Source of the DNA: Emydura subglobosa | Taxonomy: Eukaryota; Chordata; Testudines; Chelidae | Assembly: GCA_007922225.1 (NCBI GenBank) | Contig: ML679962.1 | Location: 39,533,039 to 39,597,038, forward strand | DNA length: 64,000 nt | Direction: 5' to 3' | Shown: piece after piece, positions 22,576 to 33,884 of the stretch | How the letters are laid out: every line of letters starts with the position of its first letter | Position numbering within the stretch: the first letter of the stretch is position 1 | Program-made: the position numbers and the translations under genes | The notes under the pieces: model-generated | The model's input: only the letters and a program-made list of their open reading frames with translations | The model's database searches: none | Told to the model about the DNA's origin: nothing

Positions 22576-23155
22576 GTAAACAGCATGCTTATGGCAACAT
22601 TCCCGGATGCTGCTACATTGGGAGAAGGCTGGAAGGCCAGAGACATGATCCAAAGTGGCCAGAGAGGCTGGAAACCTTGGTAGGAAATAACAGAATGGGA
22701 TTTTGCTGGGAAGTAACCCAGAAGAGGGGGGAGAAGGGGCAGAAAGTAGACAGTTTGCAAGGTGAGATGTCTGTCAGAAAGGCCAGTGGGATCTTGGGCT
22801 GTATCACAGTGTCCTGCTCTGAGGAGACCCTAGCTGGAAGGTGGTGGTCATGTCTGGGCACTTCAGCACTAGAACAGCTTGGCCAAAATGGAGGTGTTCA
22901 GAGAAGAGCCATAGAAATGCTCAGGGGCAGGAGTGATGTCGCTCTTCTAGTAAATGACGAAGGGGCTGGTGACATTTGTCCGCAGATGTTTGCAGAGTGT
23001 TAACGTGCCTGGTGGAAAAGGCTCGAGTGTGGTATAAGGGATAATAGTAGGAGCATCTTCCTGACGGTAAGATGGGCCAGGCTGTGCCAGGGGAAGGGCT
23101 GGGAGCCTCGTTGCTTTAAAACAGGTTGGACAGTATGAAAAATGCCTAGGCATTG
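22576..23155 (+). mobile_element. CR1/L3-like LINE 3' region
   Basis: A broken frame (22524-23003) gives VRKASGILGCITVSC, then CLGTSALEQLGQNGGVQRRA and a final RSDVALL. This is the C-terminal stretch of CR1/L3-type ORF2, where a KARGILGCI..S block is followed by VQRRAIEM. The 3' end carries a GATGGGCCAGGCTGTGCCAG-like run and GTTTAAAACAGGTTGGAC-like text typical of these tails. No domain is intact. Confidence 0.42.
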
Positions 23156-23879
23156 GGGTCTGGGCCTTGTGAGCTAACGGGGTTTTCCACCTCTAACTTG
23201 GGGGATTCTGCGGGCCAGAATTTACAATGTTTGAGTGTGCAGAACAGTTGGGCAGTGCCAGATCTAACTTGTGTGCACATTTGTTCAGGTTGGGTATTTG
23301 TGCGCACAGGTTTGCACAAGCAGTTACTAGCTCTGTAGGTGCCCTTGCAGGATTTGCAGATTTGCTCACTTTTGGTCAGCTAAGTGTGAGAGTCTGACTC
23401 GGGCTCTGAAGCCCTACAGACATGCAGTCCGTAGTAGTGAAGGCTGCACTGAGGTCCCGCAGCCTCTGGAGCTGGAAGAGCAGTCAGCAGGCTGTGGTCA
23501 GCGCAAAGCCCTAAAAGAGGAGGATGTGCAGGATATTACTGGAGAGACGAGGTAACCTTTCCTTGCTGAGAAGTGGAAGGTGTTCGGAGCGGAAGAGGGA
23601 CAGAGAAGCTGGTGGCTGAAGGCTGGTCTCAGTCTCCTTCCAGCTTGCAGAGTCCCCCACGTTCCAGAGCACTTCCTGCCGTGCAGTCCACAGTGCAGCC
23701 CATGGCGTGTCCCTGTTGGGTCCTGCAGCCAGCGTGAGATCTGTTTGGGGGAGCTTTCCCTCATGAGCTGCCACACTCTTCAGGTGAAGTTCGTGCTTCT
23801 CTCTTCTTCCTAGAAGTTTTAAAGCCTTCAGGGCTTGAGAGCAATTCCCAGGCCCTTAGTTCTGCTATGCCAGAGAGAC

Positions 23880-24487
23880 AGGGCCATGTGCTCCTTGTGG
23901 CAGCCACTTGTTTCTGCCGCACTATCTTTGATAAAACAAGGAGAGTCCTGTAGCAATATGCCATCATGTGCCAGCAATGCCCCTCTGCCATGGACATTGG
24001 CCAAACCAGACTGTCACTACGCAAACCAATACATGGACACAAATCAGAGACAAAAAATGGTAACATCCATAAACCAGTCGGAGAGCACTTCCATCTCCCA
24101 GGACACGCTCTAGCTGACTTGAAAGTTGCCATGCTTCTACAAAAAAACTTCAGAAACAGATTTCAGCGAGAAACTGCAGAGCTGGAACTGATCTGCAAAC
24201 GTGACACAGTCAGACTGGGTCTGAACAGGCACTTGGAATGGTTCTCATTTCAAGAAGTAATTGTCACTGTTCACACATTCTCAATAACTGAACTGACTTT
24301 GCTAACACCTGCCCTCCCCATGGTTGTATTTCTTACCTTTGGATGTGTATATATATATATACACCCCCTATCTGTGATTTCCACCGCATGCATCTGACGA
24401 AAGCTCATGCCTGCAGACATTTGTTAGTCTTTAAGGTGCTATGTTGTTTTTGCTGTATACAGACTAACACGGCTATCCCTCTGGAAC
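23880..24487 (+). mobile_element. Penelope-like element: GIY-YIG relic and 3' tail
   Basis: The frame 23966-24260 reads CQQCPSAMDIGQTRLSLRK, the CxxC then Y/D-IGQT start of a Penelope GIY-YIG endonuclease. HKSETKNGNIHKPVGEHFHL and PGHALADLKVA follow, then FQRETAELELICKRD and LGLNRHLEW, all in the expected order. The tail carries GCATGCATCTGACGAAAGCT, then TTTGTTAGTCTTTAAGGTGC and CAGACTAACACGGCTATCCC. The tyrosine of the GIY-YIG box is D here. A TA run sits at 24348-24361. This is the best-preserved endonuclease copy in the window, on the opposite strand to the copy at 6.8-7.5 kb. Confidence 0.65.
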
Positions 24488-25765
24488 TATCTTTGATGGC
24501 GCCTGTGCTCCATTCCCTTATAGTCAGTGTTGGTGTGGTCTCCGTGTTCTGTCTGCTGCTTCTGTTATCCCTATAACTGTGCTGCAGGAGGCAGCTAATG
24601 GAAAGCTAGAGTAAGGGGCAGGTGGGTCCCTGGAAGGGGTGAGAAATGCCTTGGGTTCCTGTCATCCCAAGGGGAATGCTTTTGGCGTTGGGGAATGTAT
24701 ACATCTCCATTCTAGGCAGAAGCAGAGGTGACGTTTTTGGAGGAGAGGGATTTGAACTCTTAGTTCTCCAGTTTAGTCTCTCTTGTCCCACGCAGCCACC
24801 CCACTTTTCCTCAGCCCCTAATATCAGCTAGTGAATCCAACAACCACATGGAGCCCACTCATTAGCTGGTTACTTCCAAAATGATCTGCCGGGAAATAGT
24901 TTAGTGCTGACATTGAGAAGTTGCATTTGAACACTGTGCATGCATTTGCTTAGTTTGCATTTGCGGTCAGCACAGTTGTGCAGGTGGCCACGTGCAGTCA
25001 GGGTGCTGAGATGAGCTGGTGCCTGCACGTGTGCCGTTCTGAACGTCCATCTTTGGGTTTGAGCTAACGCCATTGAGGTGGATGGGCCGCTTTGGATCTC
25101 TGGGAAGTTGAGTCCAGATGAGCGTAATTAGCAAGTAGTGTGTGCAGTTACCTGGTGTGTGTCAGTGCACACGAAGCCATGGTGTCTTGCACAAGCCGTG
25201 TCTGCTTCGAGGTCTCTGCTCAGAGGGGGCCCAGGCTGGAATTGCCTGTGTACGGCTGCAGGGCAGGGCTGAGGAGCCATGGCAGAGTGCTTGTTGGGGA
25301 GCTGAGGAGAGGAACAGCGTGGGGGCTGCAGGTTGGTACCGAGGCACCAGCAGAGCTCTGTGTGGGGAGGGTGTACGGTACAGAGGGCGAAATGACACTG
25401 CACTAACTGGTCTAACTTCGTGAGCCCTGCGCTGTTAACAGGAGCAGATTGTCTGTTCAGCTCCATTGCCATCTGCACAGTGCCCTCCTCCCGCCGCCTC
25501 AGAAGGGTGCTGCCGTGTGTATGTAACACGAATGCATAAATAAATGTGCCTGTATTTCTCACCACAGCTGCACGTGTCGCCAAGCCATTTGGGGCAATCT
25601 CTGCCTGACTGGAGAAACTGCAGTGAAGCAACAGCTATGGAATGGGGAGTGGTAGATTGGCTGTAATGCTTCCTCTTAGCGCTGTCTGGAACTCTGGGGA
25701 AATCCGCAGCAACCAGATGTGTGTCTGGGGGGGTTACTGTGCTGGGATCCCCGGGTCCTGTAGAG
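24488..25765. other. No recognised gene; holds a shared 38-base block
   Basis: Nothing codes here convincingly. The segment 24522-24559 is identical to 11364-11401 in DIRS copy B, and the identity continues loosely to the left (GGCGCCTGTGCTC in both). It marks an unnamed repeat next to the Penelope-like tail. The rest looks unique. Confidence 0.4.
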
Positions 25766-26145
25766 CAGTGGCTCTCAGCCCTTCCAGACTACTGTACTGC
25801 TCTCAGGAATTGGATTTGTCTTGCATACCCCCAAGTTTCACCTCACTTAAAAACGACTTGCTTACAAAATCAGACATAAAAATACGACAATGGCACAGCA
25901 CACTGTACTGAAAAATGGCTTCCTGTCTCCTTTTTACCATCTAATTATAAAATAAATCAATTGGAATATAAATATTGTACTTACGTTTCAGTGTATCACA
26001 TATAGAGCAGTGTAAACAAGTCATTGTCTGTATGAAATTTTAGTTTGTGCTGACTTCGCTAGTGCTTTTTATACAGCCTGTTGTAAAACTAGGCAAATAT
26101 CTAGAGGAGCTGATGCACCCCCTGGAAGAGCTCTGCGTACCCCTG
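25766..26145. mobile_element. hAT-type non-autonomous transposon, about 380 bp
   Basis: It begins CAGTGGCTCTCAGCCCTTCC, a typical hAT terminal start (CAGTGGTTCTCAACC in relatives), and ends TGCGTACCCCTG. The interior is AT-rich non-coding (around 25870-26090) as in the common reptile family. Flanks are CTGTAGAG on the left (25758-25765) and CTACAGAG on the right (26146-26153), an 8-base duplication with two mismatches. hAT elements make 8-base duplications. The right end appears shortened relative to the family. Confidence 0.62.
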
Positions 26146-26649
26146 CTACAGAGATGTCACTATCTTGGCATACCATGAAACCTGCACAACAGGCCCTGCC
26201 TCCGCTCAGGGAGCCTGCAGAGAGAGGTACTGTCCCTCCTGCCCAGGAGCGTCTGCTGCTGGTACGGTGCTGGCAGGAGGGTGGGGTGAGCTCCTCCCTC
26301 TGCACTAAGCCCTGTGTAAACAGGTGGCCTAACCCTCCCCTCTCCTTCATCCTGGGGCTGCATTGTTCCTGGCTCGGCAGGTCCCTTCCGCTGTGCCGCG
26401 CCGGCTCTCTCACCTGGGGCCCTAGTTACATGGAGGCCACTGATCTCCTCTTCCCAGCAGGCCTGCGTTCAGTTGTCTCCAGCCCTGCTGCTGATCGGAG
26501 TGTGTTTTGGTAACAGACACATTACTTGAAGTTGCTTTAGTGCTATATCAGCATTGGTGTCCCCTGGCATCTGCCTGGCAGCACTGCCTCTCCACGGCTT
26601 CCTCAGCCATCGGGAGCTTCTGCAGGGAGCCCTGGCGGCAGCATCCTGC

Positions 26650-26702
26650 AGAACTGAAATCTGTTAGTCACTAAAGTGCTGCAGGACTCTCCTTGTTCTT
26701 CC
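26650..26702 (+). mobile_element. Penelope-like tail fragment
   Basis: GAAATCTGTTAGTCACTAAAGTGC followed by a GGACTCTCCTTGTTCTTCC-like end is the same tail as at 1960 and 24410, here without any upstream part (only the match to those copies supports it). Confidence 0.42.
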
Positions 26703-27169
26703 TGCCTTGCTTCTGGCCTGGAGCTACCCTTTGGCAGGCATTGTGGGACCTTTCAGCGTAAGAACAGGGTCTTGGGCTCAGCTTGATCTGTCCTGGTCTG
26801 CTCTCCCCACCCGTACCCTTTACACATGTTCTGGAAAGTACGAACACCTCAGACTTGCCACTGGTTCTGTGTTAAATCAGGGAAAGACTTGGGCATCATG
26901 GTGAGCAACAAGCCAATGAAATCTGAGCTCAGTGTGTAGCTGCTGTGGGGAAATCCACTGGGATGCAAGGAAGTAACAGGAGAATATTCTAGTGCTATGG
27001 TCTAAATCAGCAGACACTGCGCCACTGGCCAGCCCATCTCAAAGGCTGGGGCAGGGCTTGGAGGGGGTCAGAGACTGGTGGGGAGAAGAATTAAAGGTTG
27101 GGAGAGACCATTTGGATGGAGTGAGAGAAACCATTGGGGCTGTTTAAAGAGCAGACAAATAAGAGGGGG

Positions 27170-27480
27170 AGAGAGAGGGACCCAGAGCGACGACTGGTTT
27201 GGAGAAGGGAGATCAGGCATCCCCATTCACCCTGGCTCAGCACGAGACCAAGGGCCAGTGCAGGGACACCGGAGGGCAGCACACTTAGATGGAGAGAAGG
27301 AAATGCTTTTTCACACAACCCACAATTGATCTGTGGAACTCACTGCCACAAGGTCTCTCTGAGGCCAGGCGCTTCGCAAGGCTCAGAAGACAATTAGACT
27401 GTGAGATGGTGACAGCCAGAGTCCCCGTAGGTCAGACTGAAAGGGATGTGAGTCTTCATTCTTCAGGGTACGAGGCAAAT
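27170..27480 (+). mobile_element. CR1 3' end
   Basis: The run GAAATGCTTTTTCACACAAC, CACAATTGATCTGTGGAACT and CACTGCCACAAGG, then GAGGCCAGGCGCTTCGCAAG, is a standard CR1 3'-untranslated/terminal ORF2 stretch in sense orientation. It is 5'-truncated, with its left edge uncertain. Confidence 0.5.
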
Positions 27481-30050
27481 GCCAGCTGATGGGTGTTTGT
27501 TAGAAACTTCTCTTTAGGGAAGGCTGTTCTGTTTGGGGGCAGGGCTCAAGTCCCGTGCTGGTCTGGCAGTCCCTGTGCTCCTGTTTCAGAGCTGTGAGGG
27601 TGGTTGGCCTTGTTCACAGAGGTGGAAAGATAGAAGATTGAGTTCCAGGCCCATTTTTTTGGGAGGTGAGGGAGGTGAATGCCCCTCCCAGCAGCTTGGC
27701 TGCCTCTTCCCAGGGTCAGGCAGACACAGGCAGTATCTGTACATGTCCATAGTACAGCTACCTTGGGTTTTCTGTGCCTAGGTGTGCGGATAGCAAGGGG
27801 GACACGACCCTTCTGTCTGTCTCCCCTCTTTTCTGCCTTCCTCCCTGTCTCTTGATCTCTTGTCAGCACTGGGCCCCCGCGCTGGAAAGCAAGGGGGTTT
27901 GAGGTGAAATGCTATCTGATCCCAGGGAGGCTTTGGTTGAGAAGTGGGGCAGTTTCATGGAGTTTTGGAAACCTCCAGAGAGTGCCTTTTATTGTATTGA
28001 ACTGCAGAAATAACTGTTATTTACTGAAGATATTTACCAGAACCGTGCTGTGCCGTGCGGCTGTGAACTGGCACTGGAGTGCTGTTCCTCGGGGCTGCTC
28101 TGCCCTGTGTGTCAGGGGAGCTGCTCCGGTCTGGGCCTCGGCTCACAGCTCAGCAGAGAACAAGTGCTGTCCGAATGCGGCCCTTGCTGTGTGTCCTGCA
28201 AGAGACTGGAGCAGGCGGTTGTAGCCCTCTCCCCCCACTGCAGAAGGAGGGGGGCAGGGAGAAGAGAAGACAGATGCAGCAGGGGAGCGAGCGACAGTTC
28301 TTCAGCCACCTGTGTCTTATTCAAGGGCACATGAGTGTGAAATTCAATTTAGACGCAAGCTGTGGCTGGTGAGGAACTATGGGCCGCTGTGTCTGCTGGA
28401 GCCCAGCAGCCTGGGAGCGCTGCAGCCTGTATGCATGGTGCAGCCTGCCTGCCAGCTCTCGGGAGGCTGACGTCACCTCGGCGGAGCAGTGGCTGCTGCA
28501 GGACATGTCTGCTTGAAGTCTGGTCAGGTTCTCCCCTGTGTGAAGCCTTCTGCCTCCAGCCAGGAGCTCCCCTCCCTAGGAGCTGAGCTCATGCTGCTCT
28601 GGCGCCTCCTGAAAGCACCTGGTAGATGCTCCAATGTGTCTCCTGGCCACGGCCTGGCGGGCCCAGGGACCGCGCTGGTAAGAGGGCTGAGATAGTGCCC
28701 AGCCTGTGCTGAGGGGCGAGGGGTGCTGAGCGTGAAGCCTGCACTGTGTGCACCACGGGCGTGCAGGGAAGCTGGGTGGGCAGCTAGCCTCTCTCTCTCC
28801 CGCTGGGCTGTTTCTGTTGCTCTGTCCCTCTCCTGTCCCACTGCATTTCACAGCAGGTTTGTCAGCGGGATGAGACTGGGTGGTACCACAAAGGTGAGCC
28901 CTGCCCAGGTGGAGGGCAGGCTCATGCTTCTGCTGGGGGCTGTTGTGGCATGGAGTCCCCCTTTCCTCAGCCCCCAGCTGGGCAGAGCAGGCTGAGTGCT
29001 CACCCTGCTCTCCTGGGGCGTTGGGGTGGGAGATGTCCACAGCTCTCCCCGGCAGGGGTTCTCCCCCAGCTCCAGGTTGTAGCACTTCTGCTTCTGCCTC
29101 CCCACGATGCGCTGAGTGGGCTTTGCCTGCGTCAGGGACCCACCGGTGGGGGATGATGGTAGCTCTGGCGAGGCAGGAGGTGTTGTCTCCACTGCCCTGG
29201 TGTCTTGCCTTGCTGCTGCTGTGTCGGTGACCTCCCAGTGGCAAGAGAGGCTCCTGTCTGAGCAAGCAGCCTCAGTTTGACACATCCCGAGGAGGGCAGC
29301 TGCTTGTCTGAGCATGGGTGGAGTCCATCGGGCCATTGCGCAGGCTCTGTTGTCAGCAGGTGCCTGTCTGAGTGCAGGAGGAAGGCTAGGGAGGGACCTG
29401 GGCTAGGACAGGTCTTATGGTGCTCTGGGCAGGAGCTGACGGGCTGGCACAGGCTCTTCTGGTTTTGAGTACTGGGAAACACATTTTAATGCAGCCAAAC
29501 AAAAGACCATACAGCCAGGCACAAAGAATGTAGTCACGCTTTTGAGATGTGGTCTGCATCTCAGAATGCAGCAGCTCTGCAAAGGGTAAAGGCTGTGGAA
29601 GATAGCCTGCACTAGGAGCTCATTTTTCACTGGTTACCTAGGGTGAGCCCCATCCTGGGAGGAAGAAGAGGAGAAGTTTAAGTAGGAGTAGGAAGATGAA
29701 ACCGCCTCTGTATACAGCATTCTGAGACCACCACTGCTGGACATTGGGTCTGGATCTGGGTCAGGAAAACCTTCCTTCTAGCAAGAGATGAGGGAAGCGC
29801 TGTCTATTCCGTTTACTCCAGAGGTGAAGGTGAAGAGGTTGTTTGATCTCAGACACTCCAGAGCTGTTGGGTTGAGTGTGCGAGTAGTGCTGAGGGTCCC
29901 TTCTGGCTTTACACTCTGACACGAAATACCCATGTGAGGAGCAGATTTCCGATAAGAGACGGAAAAGGCTGGCCCAGTGGCTGTTCATTGCATCATGCAT
30001 GATGCCACTGCGAATGGTAACGAATGGTTCTTGGGCCAGGGACAAAGTAG
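27481..30050. other. No recognised feature
   Basis: Short frames only and no repeat I can name. If the NLGN3 promoter is at 20 kb this is intronic. Confidence 0.35.
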
Positions 30051-30054
30051 GTGA

Positions 30055-30330
30055 GTCTATGGCCTGTCAGGCAGGGCGCTCAGCTGTGATATGCAAGGTC
30101 AAGTTCAAGTCCCTGCTCCTCTGACTAATTATTGTATACAAAATGGAGCACTTTCAACCGAAAAGAGAGTCCTACACCAGGATAGCCCATACCCTAGTGG
30201 CTAGGGCACACTCCTGGAATGGGGGAACCCCAAGTTCAAATCCCTTCTCCTCCGGCAGAGGGGGGGATTAAACTGGGGTCTCCAGCAACCCCAGTGAGCA
30301 TTCTAACCCCTTGACTAATGGCCCTAAGGG
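30055..30330 (+). mobile_element. tRNA-related SINE(s)
   Basis: Two consecutive stretches look tRNA-derived. The second has an A-box-like CCCTAGTGGCTAGGGCAC (about 30191-30208) and a B-box-like AAGTTCAAATCCC (about 30231-30243), as in polymerase III SINEs. The first has GGCAGGGCGCTCAGCTG (about 30070-30086) with AAGTTCAAGTCCC (about 30101-30113). Neither folds into a complete tRNA I can draw, so neither is a tRNA gene. Confidence 0.48.
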
Positions 30331-30339
30331 AGGGCCACC

Positions 30340-31250
30340 CCCTCGCAGGTTCCAGGGCTGGACGGGACCATTCTGATCATCAAATCCAGCCGTTTCCAAC
30401 CTGTGGCCCGTGGGGTCTTTCAAAGTGGCCCGCCGCTCCCCTCCCACAGGCTGCAGACAGGAGCCCTGAGGACCCAGGCAGAGTGCGTTGCCACGGGGCT
30501 ACAAGACCGGGGCAGGCTCCTTTCTGCCGCCAGGGGGACGGGAGATCAGCGCCGCCCTCCCCTTGGCTGTAGCAGGGAAAACAGGGAAAATGGGTCCCTA
30601 GGCGCTGGGGTCCTTGTTGGAGCCAGAGGGAGAGGAGCACTGATCTGCCCCCCTGGCTGCAGAAGGGAGCCATGGCTTAGGGACCCAGGTGGAGCGCACG
30701 GGGCTACAGGACACATGCAGTTTCTTTGCTGCAGCCAGGGGGACGGGAGATCAGCGAGGAGGCAGTCTCTTCATTGAACTCCTTCCGTCTGGCTGCACTG
30801 CGGGAGAGAGTACTGCTGTTGGAGTGGCCAGGACCCACCATGCTTGAGGAGAGACAGGACCCTACAAATCAGTGCCTTCCAGTTTGGCCTGCACTTAGCA
30901 GGCCACCCACCGCGACTCAGCTGCCAGGCCATGTGCTCCAGTGTGTAGTGACAGTCACTGCTCTACACTAGTGCTTTGTCTGTGTGTGACACACTGCGAG
31001 TAATTTGTAGGTGTAAAATAGTGAGTGTAAAAATGAGCACGGGAGCATCAAACTGTTTCCTTTACATACATAGTGAGTTGTAGTCCTTACTGGTGTGCAC
31101 ATCAATACCTGAGAGCGTCGATAGACTGGTGGCCTTTCATACTTGTAAAAATGAGATTTGTGGCCCTTGAGACAAAAAGATGGGGACCCCTGCTCTAGTA
31201 TGACCTCCTGCATAGCACGCGTGAAAGAACTGCCCCAAAACAGCTCCTTG
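30340..31250 (-). mobile_element. CR1 3' end, antisense, split by a hAT-type insertion
   Basis: The left piece (GGTTCCAGGGCTGGACGGGA, CCATTCTGATCATC) and the right piece (AGTATGACCTCCTGCATAGC) are neighbouring parts of the antisense CR1 3' end (normally GATCATCTAGTCTGACCTCC). They are separated by the block at 30387-31192. The right extent is uncertain. Confidence 0.5.
30387..31192. mobile_element. hAT-type non-autonomous element inside CR1
   Basis: It starts CAGCCGTTTCCAACCTGTGG and ends GATGGGGACCCCTG, imperfect inverted ends of the CAGGGGTCCCCAACC type. Flanking 8-mers ATCAAATC (30379-30386) and CTCTAGTA (31193-31200) both resemble the CR1 target ATCTAGTC, consistent with an old 8-base duplication. 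No transposase frame is present. Internal sequence has repeated GGGACGGGAGATCAGCG units (about 30537 and 30740). Confidence 0.48.
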
Positions 31251-33025
31251 CCCTCCTCTCCCTGCCTCCGGGCGTCTTGTTTGCTTTTCGGAAAAGGTCT
31301 GAAATGGAAATGAAAAATTTTGGGTAGAAACATTTTGTTTTGACATTTGCAAAATGTTTTGATTTTTTTCAGCTCAATTGAAACTATTCAGTGTCTCAGA
31401 TGACGTGGTGAATAGTTCTGGGTTGGCAAAACCTGCGTTTTTCAGTGAATAAACCATTGGTTCAAAAATATCTTCCCTGCTCTAGTTCTGGGCTGGCTGC
31501 AGGAACTGCTGGGGAGTGTCTTTGGCCAGTGTTCCATAGGGGTCAGACTGATCCCTTTTGTCTGCCCTCTGCAAATCTGTGAAATGGAGCTGAGGTACAC
31601 TGCCAATGGGGCATTGGCTGGACATGGAGCATCCCGGCTGCTCTTTCTGCAAGGGGGCAGAAAGCCAGAGCACTGGGCAGTGTGGGGGTACCTGATGGCC
31701 TTGGCCTGGTCCATGGAAGCCCCTGTTTGTCCTTCCCTTGGTCTTGGCTTTTCCTGTGGCAGCCGAGGGAGTGCTAAGCATTGCCCGGTGGGAAAGCTGG
31801 CCTCAAGCTGCCTTCTCTGCTGTGTCTGGCAAGTGATGCCTGTGTCTCTGGCAGGGGAACATTCATGTGTGGGGAGTTTAGAAACGTGCCAAAGAAATGC
31901 GTGTCCCTCCTGCCACCCACAGCCCCAACTGGAACACTGGCAGTGATGTAGCAGCCCAGCCGTGGGACACGAGGACAGGCAATGCTTCCTGTTTTACTCT
32001 GATAGGGACAGGCGTCTCAGGGTTGGGCTGACGAGAGCGTGGCGTGAGGCCTGTGAGCCACTGGGAAAATGTGTCGGCAGCTCAGTCACCATCAGTCTGT
32101 TTGCACCCCAGCAGTTAGCTGTGCGTCTGCAGTGTGAACCTGCCGCCATGTTATCTAGTGAGTTTAAAAACCCCCACGTACTTATCTCTGGGGCAACAGC
32201 AAGAGTTTAAAATACCTGAAAAACTGATGAACCTTGTAGAGTGACGGCAGAGCAAGTTACAACCTCCATTCTGCCCCTTGCAGAACGACACAGGAAGATG
32301 CTGCACAGTATTGTGTTTTGTGTGGAGAGTGAGTTTGGGGTTTTTTGATGAGTTCTACATTCATGTAGCTACCTGCCCAAATGGTCGGGTTTGTGCCCTG
32401 TGCTGTGCTTATAGGTGATGAGAGGCAGCATGTGCTGCTCTGTGAGCTCCATCGACCCCACAGGAACAGTGGGACACCCCTCTGATTGGGGGACCTTTGG
32501 GTGTGGTGGGTCTGTCAGTAATGCTGTGGGGGGCGGTGGGTCACTAGCGGCACGGGGGGTGCATGCACACATATTTTGTAGGGTAGGGAAGGTCCATGCA
32601 CGTTGGTGGGGCTGTCAGTCACGCAGCATGGGGTGTGTGCTAGGGATGTGGCTTTGCGTTGCCCATTCTCGTCCTTTAACAGCCTTAGCTGACTTTCACG
32701 CCGTGTTTGAATAACGGGTTTGCAAAGTGTTGCATTTTACACTTCAGATGATGTAGAACACATACACTAAACGTCACAGTTGAGGAGAAGCTCCTGGGTC
32801 AGCTCTCTCCCACATGCACCCAGTGGGCTGCATGCAGTAGTGGATGCTGCACAGCTCCGCTCCATTGTAGCAGCCAACCGACAGCCTGCCCGTGTTCCCA
32901 CAGGCCAGGAAATGACTCCTTATGTAGTTCTGGCACCATAAAGCAGCCCAGCCCAAGACCTGTGAGTCCAGCCCCTGCTGGTCCTGGCTAGTGCAACAGT
33001 CACTAGCAACTGGTCCCATACCTGA
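31251..33025. other. No recognised feature
   Basis: No gene or nameable repeat was found. The sequence between the CR1/hAT pair and the L2-like LINE looks unique. Confidence 0.35.
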
Positions 33026-33029
33026 CCAA

Positions 33030-33412
33030 AAGAGTCAATGCGTCATTCCTCCCCAACAGTCTGACCAACCACCGTGGACATTCAGTCCTAACCAGCGACC
33101 CTGGTGACAAATCTCCTATTCCAAGCAAGCCCATTTCGATAGTCACCAAAGGCCAACGATAGCTCATCTAACTGAAGCCAGTGTCCTAGGCATGGCACTC
33201 TCTAGACTCAGGCGAGGACATGGAGCTGAAACCGCTACAGTGGCACCAATGGATGGTCTCCTGCTATCAATGGATGGAGGCAGACATCCATTCTCATCCT
33301 CCTGGACACTGCATCATTTGACACTGTTGACCGTGAGATACTGCTGTCTCGCAGGATCCACAGCAGTTCACTAAAATGGTGTGAGTCCTTCCTGGCAGGA
33401 CACGCAGAAAAA
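33030..33412 (+). mobile_element. L2-like LINE reverse transcriptase, left part
   Basis: A frame near 33285-33405 reads LLDTASFDTVDREILLSR, then LKWCESFLAGHA. This is the first catalytic motif of L2/Rex-type reverse transcriptase (LLDLSAAFDTVDHEILL in relatives), followed by the W.xSFLxGR box. The aspartate of FDTVD is kept. The element breaks off at 33412 and resumes near 34652. Confidence 0.55.
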
Positions 33413-33700
33413 CGTAAGAATGGCCATACTGGCTCAGACCAACGGTCCATCTAGCCCAGCATCCCATCGTCTGACAGTGGCCAGTGCCAGAGGCTTCAAA
33501 GGGAATGAACAGAACAGAACAGGGCAGTCATGAGGTGATCCATCCCCTGTTGTCTAGTCCCAGCATCTGGCAGTCAGAGGCTAGGGACACCCATAGGACA
33601 GGGTGGTGTCCCTGGCCATGTTGGCTAATAGCCAGTAATAGACCTAGCCTTCATGAACTTACCTAATTGTTTTTTGACTTAATTATGGTTTTGGCCTTCT
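33413..33700 (-). mobile_element. CR1-related 3' end, antisense (family copy 2)
   Basis: This matches 1549-1720 (see there) and extends further, to GGCTAGGGACACCCATAGGA and a GGCTAATAGCCAGTAATAG-like run. It interrupts the L2-like LINE directly after the SFLAGHA box. Confidence 0.55.
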
Positions 33701-33884
33701 CTCAGGGTGGTGAAGCACTGGAATAAATTGCCTAGGGAGGTTGTGGGGATTTTTAAGGGCAGGTTAGACACACACCTGTCAAGGATGGTTTAGATGATAC
33801 TTCATCCTGCCTTGAGTGCTGGCGAGTGGACTGGAAGACCTCTCCAAGTCCCTTCCAGTCCTACGATTCTACGATTGTGTGGTT
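33701..33884 (+). mobile_element. CR1 3' tail, sense
   Basis: GCCTAGGGAGGTTGTGGGGA, TTTTTAAGGGCAGGTTAGAC and a CCTGTCAAGGATGGTTTAGA-like run, then AAGTCCCTTCCAGTCCTACG with ATTCTACGATTG ends, is the last 180 bases of CR1 in sense. It lies back to back with the antisense pieces on either side. Confidence 0.65.

Noticed and set aside
25128..25631. 167-codon open frame on the minus strand
   Set aside because: No recognisable domain and no supporting splice signals; it overlaps shorter frames on the other strand.
28576..29336. Overlapping long minus-strand frames (229 and 162 codons)
   Set aside because: The text is repetitive in composition, matches no domain I know, and has no splice context. 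I take it as chance.
30180..30260. A functional tRNA gene
   Set aside because: A and B boxes are present, but no full cloverleaf or anticodon stem can be drawn. It is better explained as a SINE.
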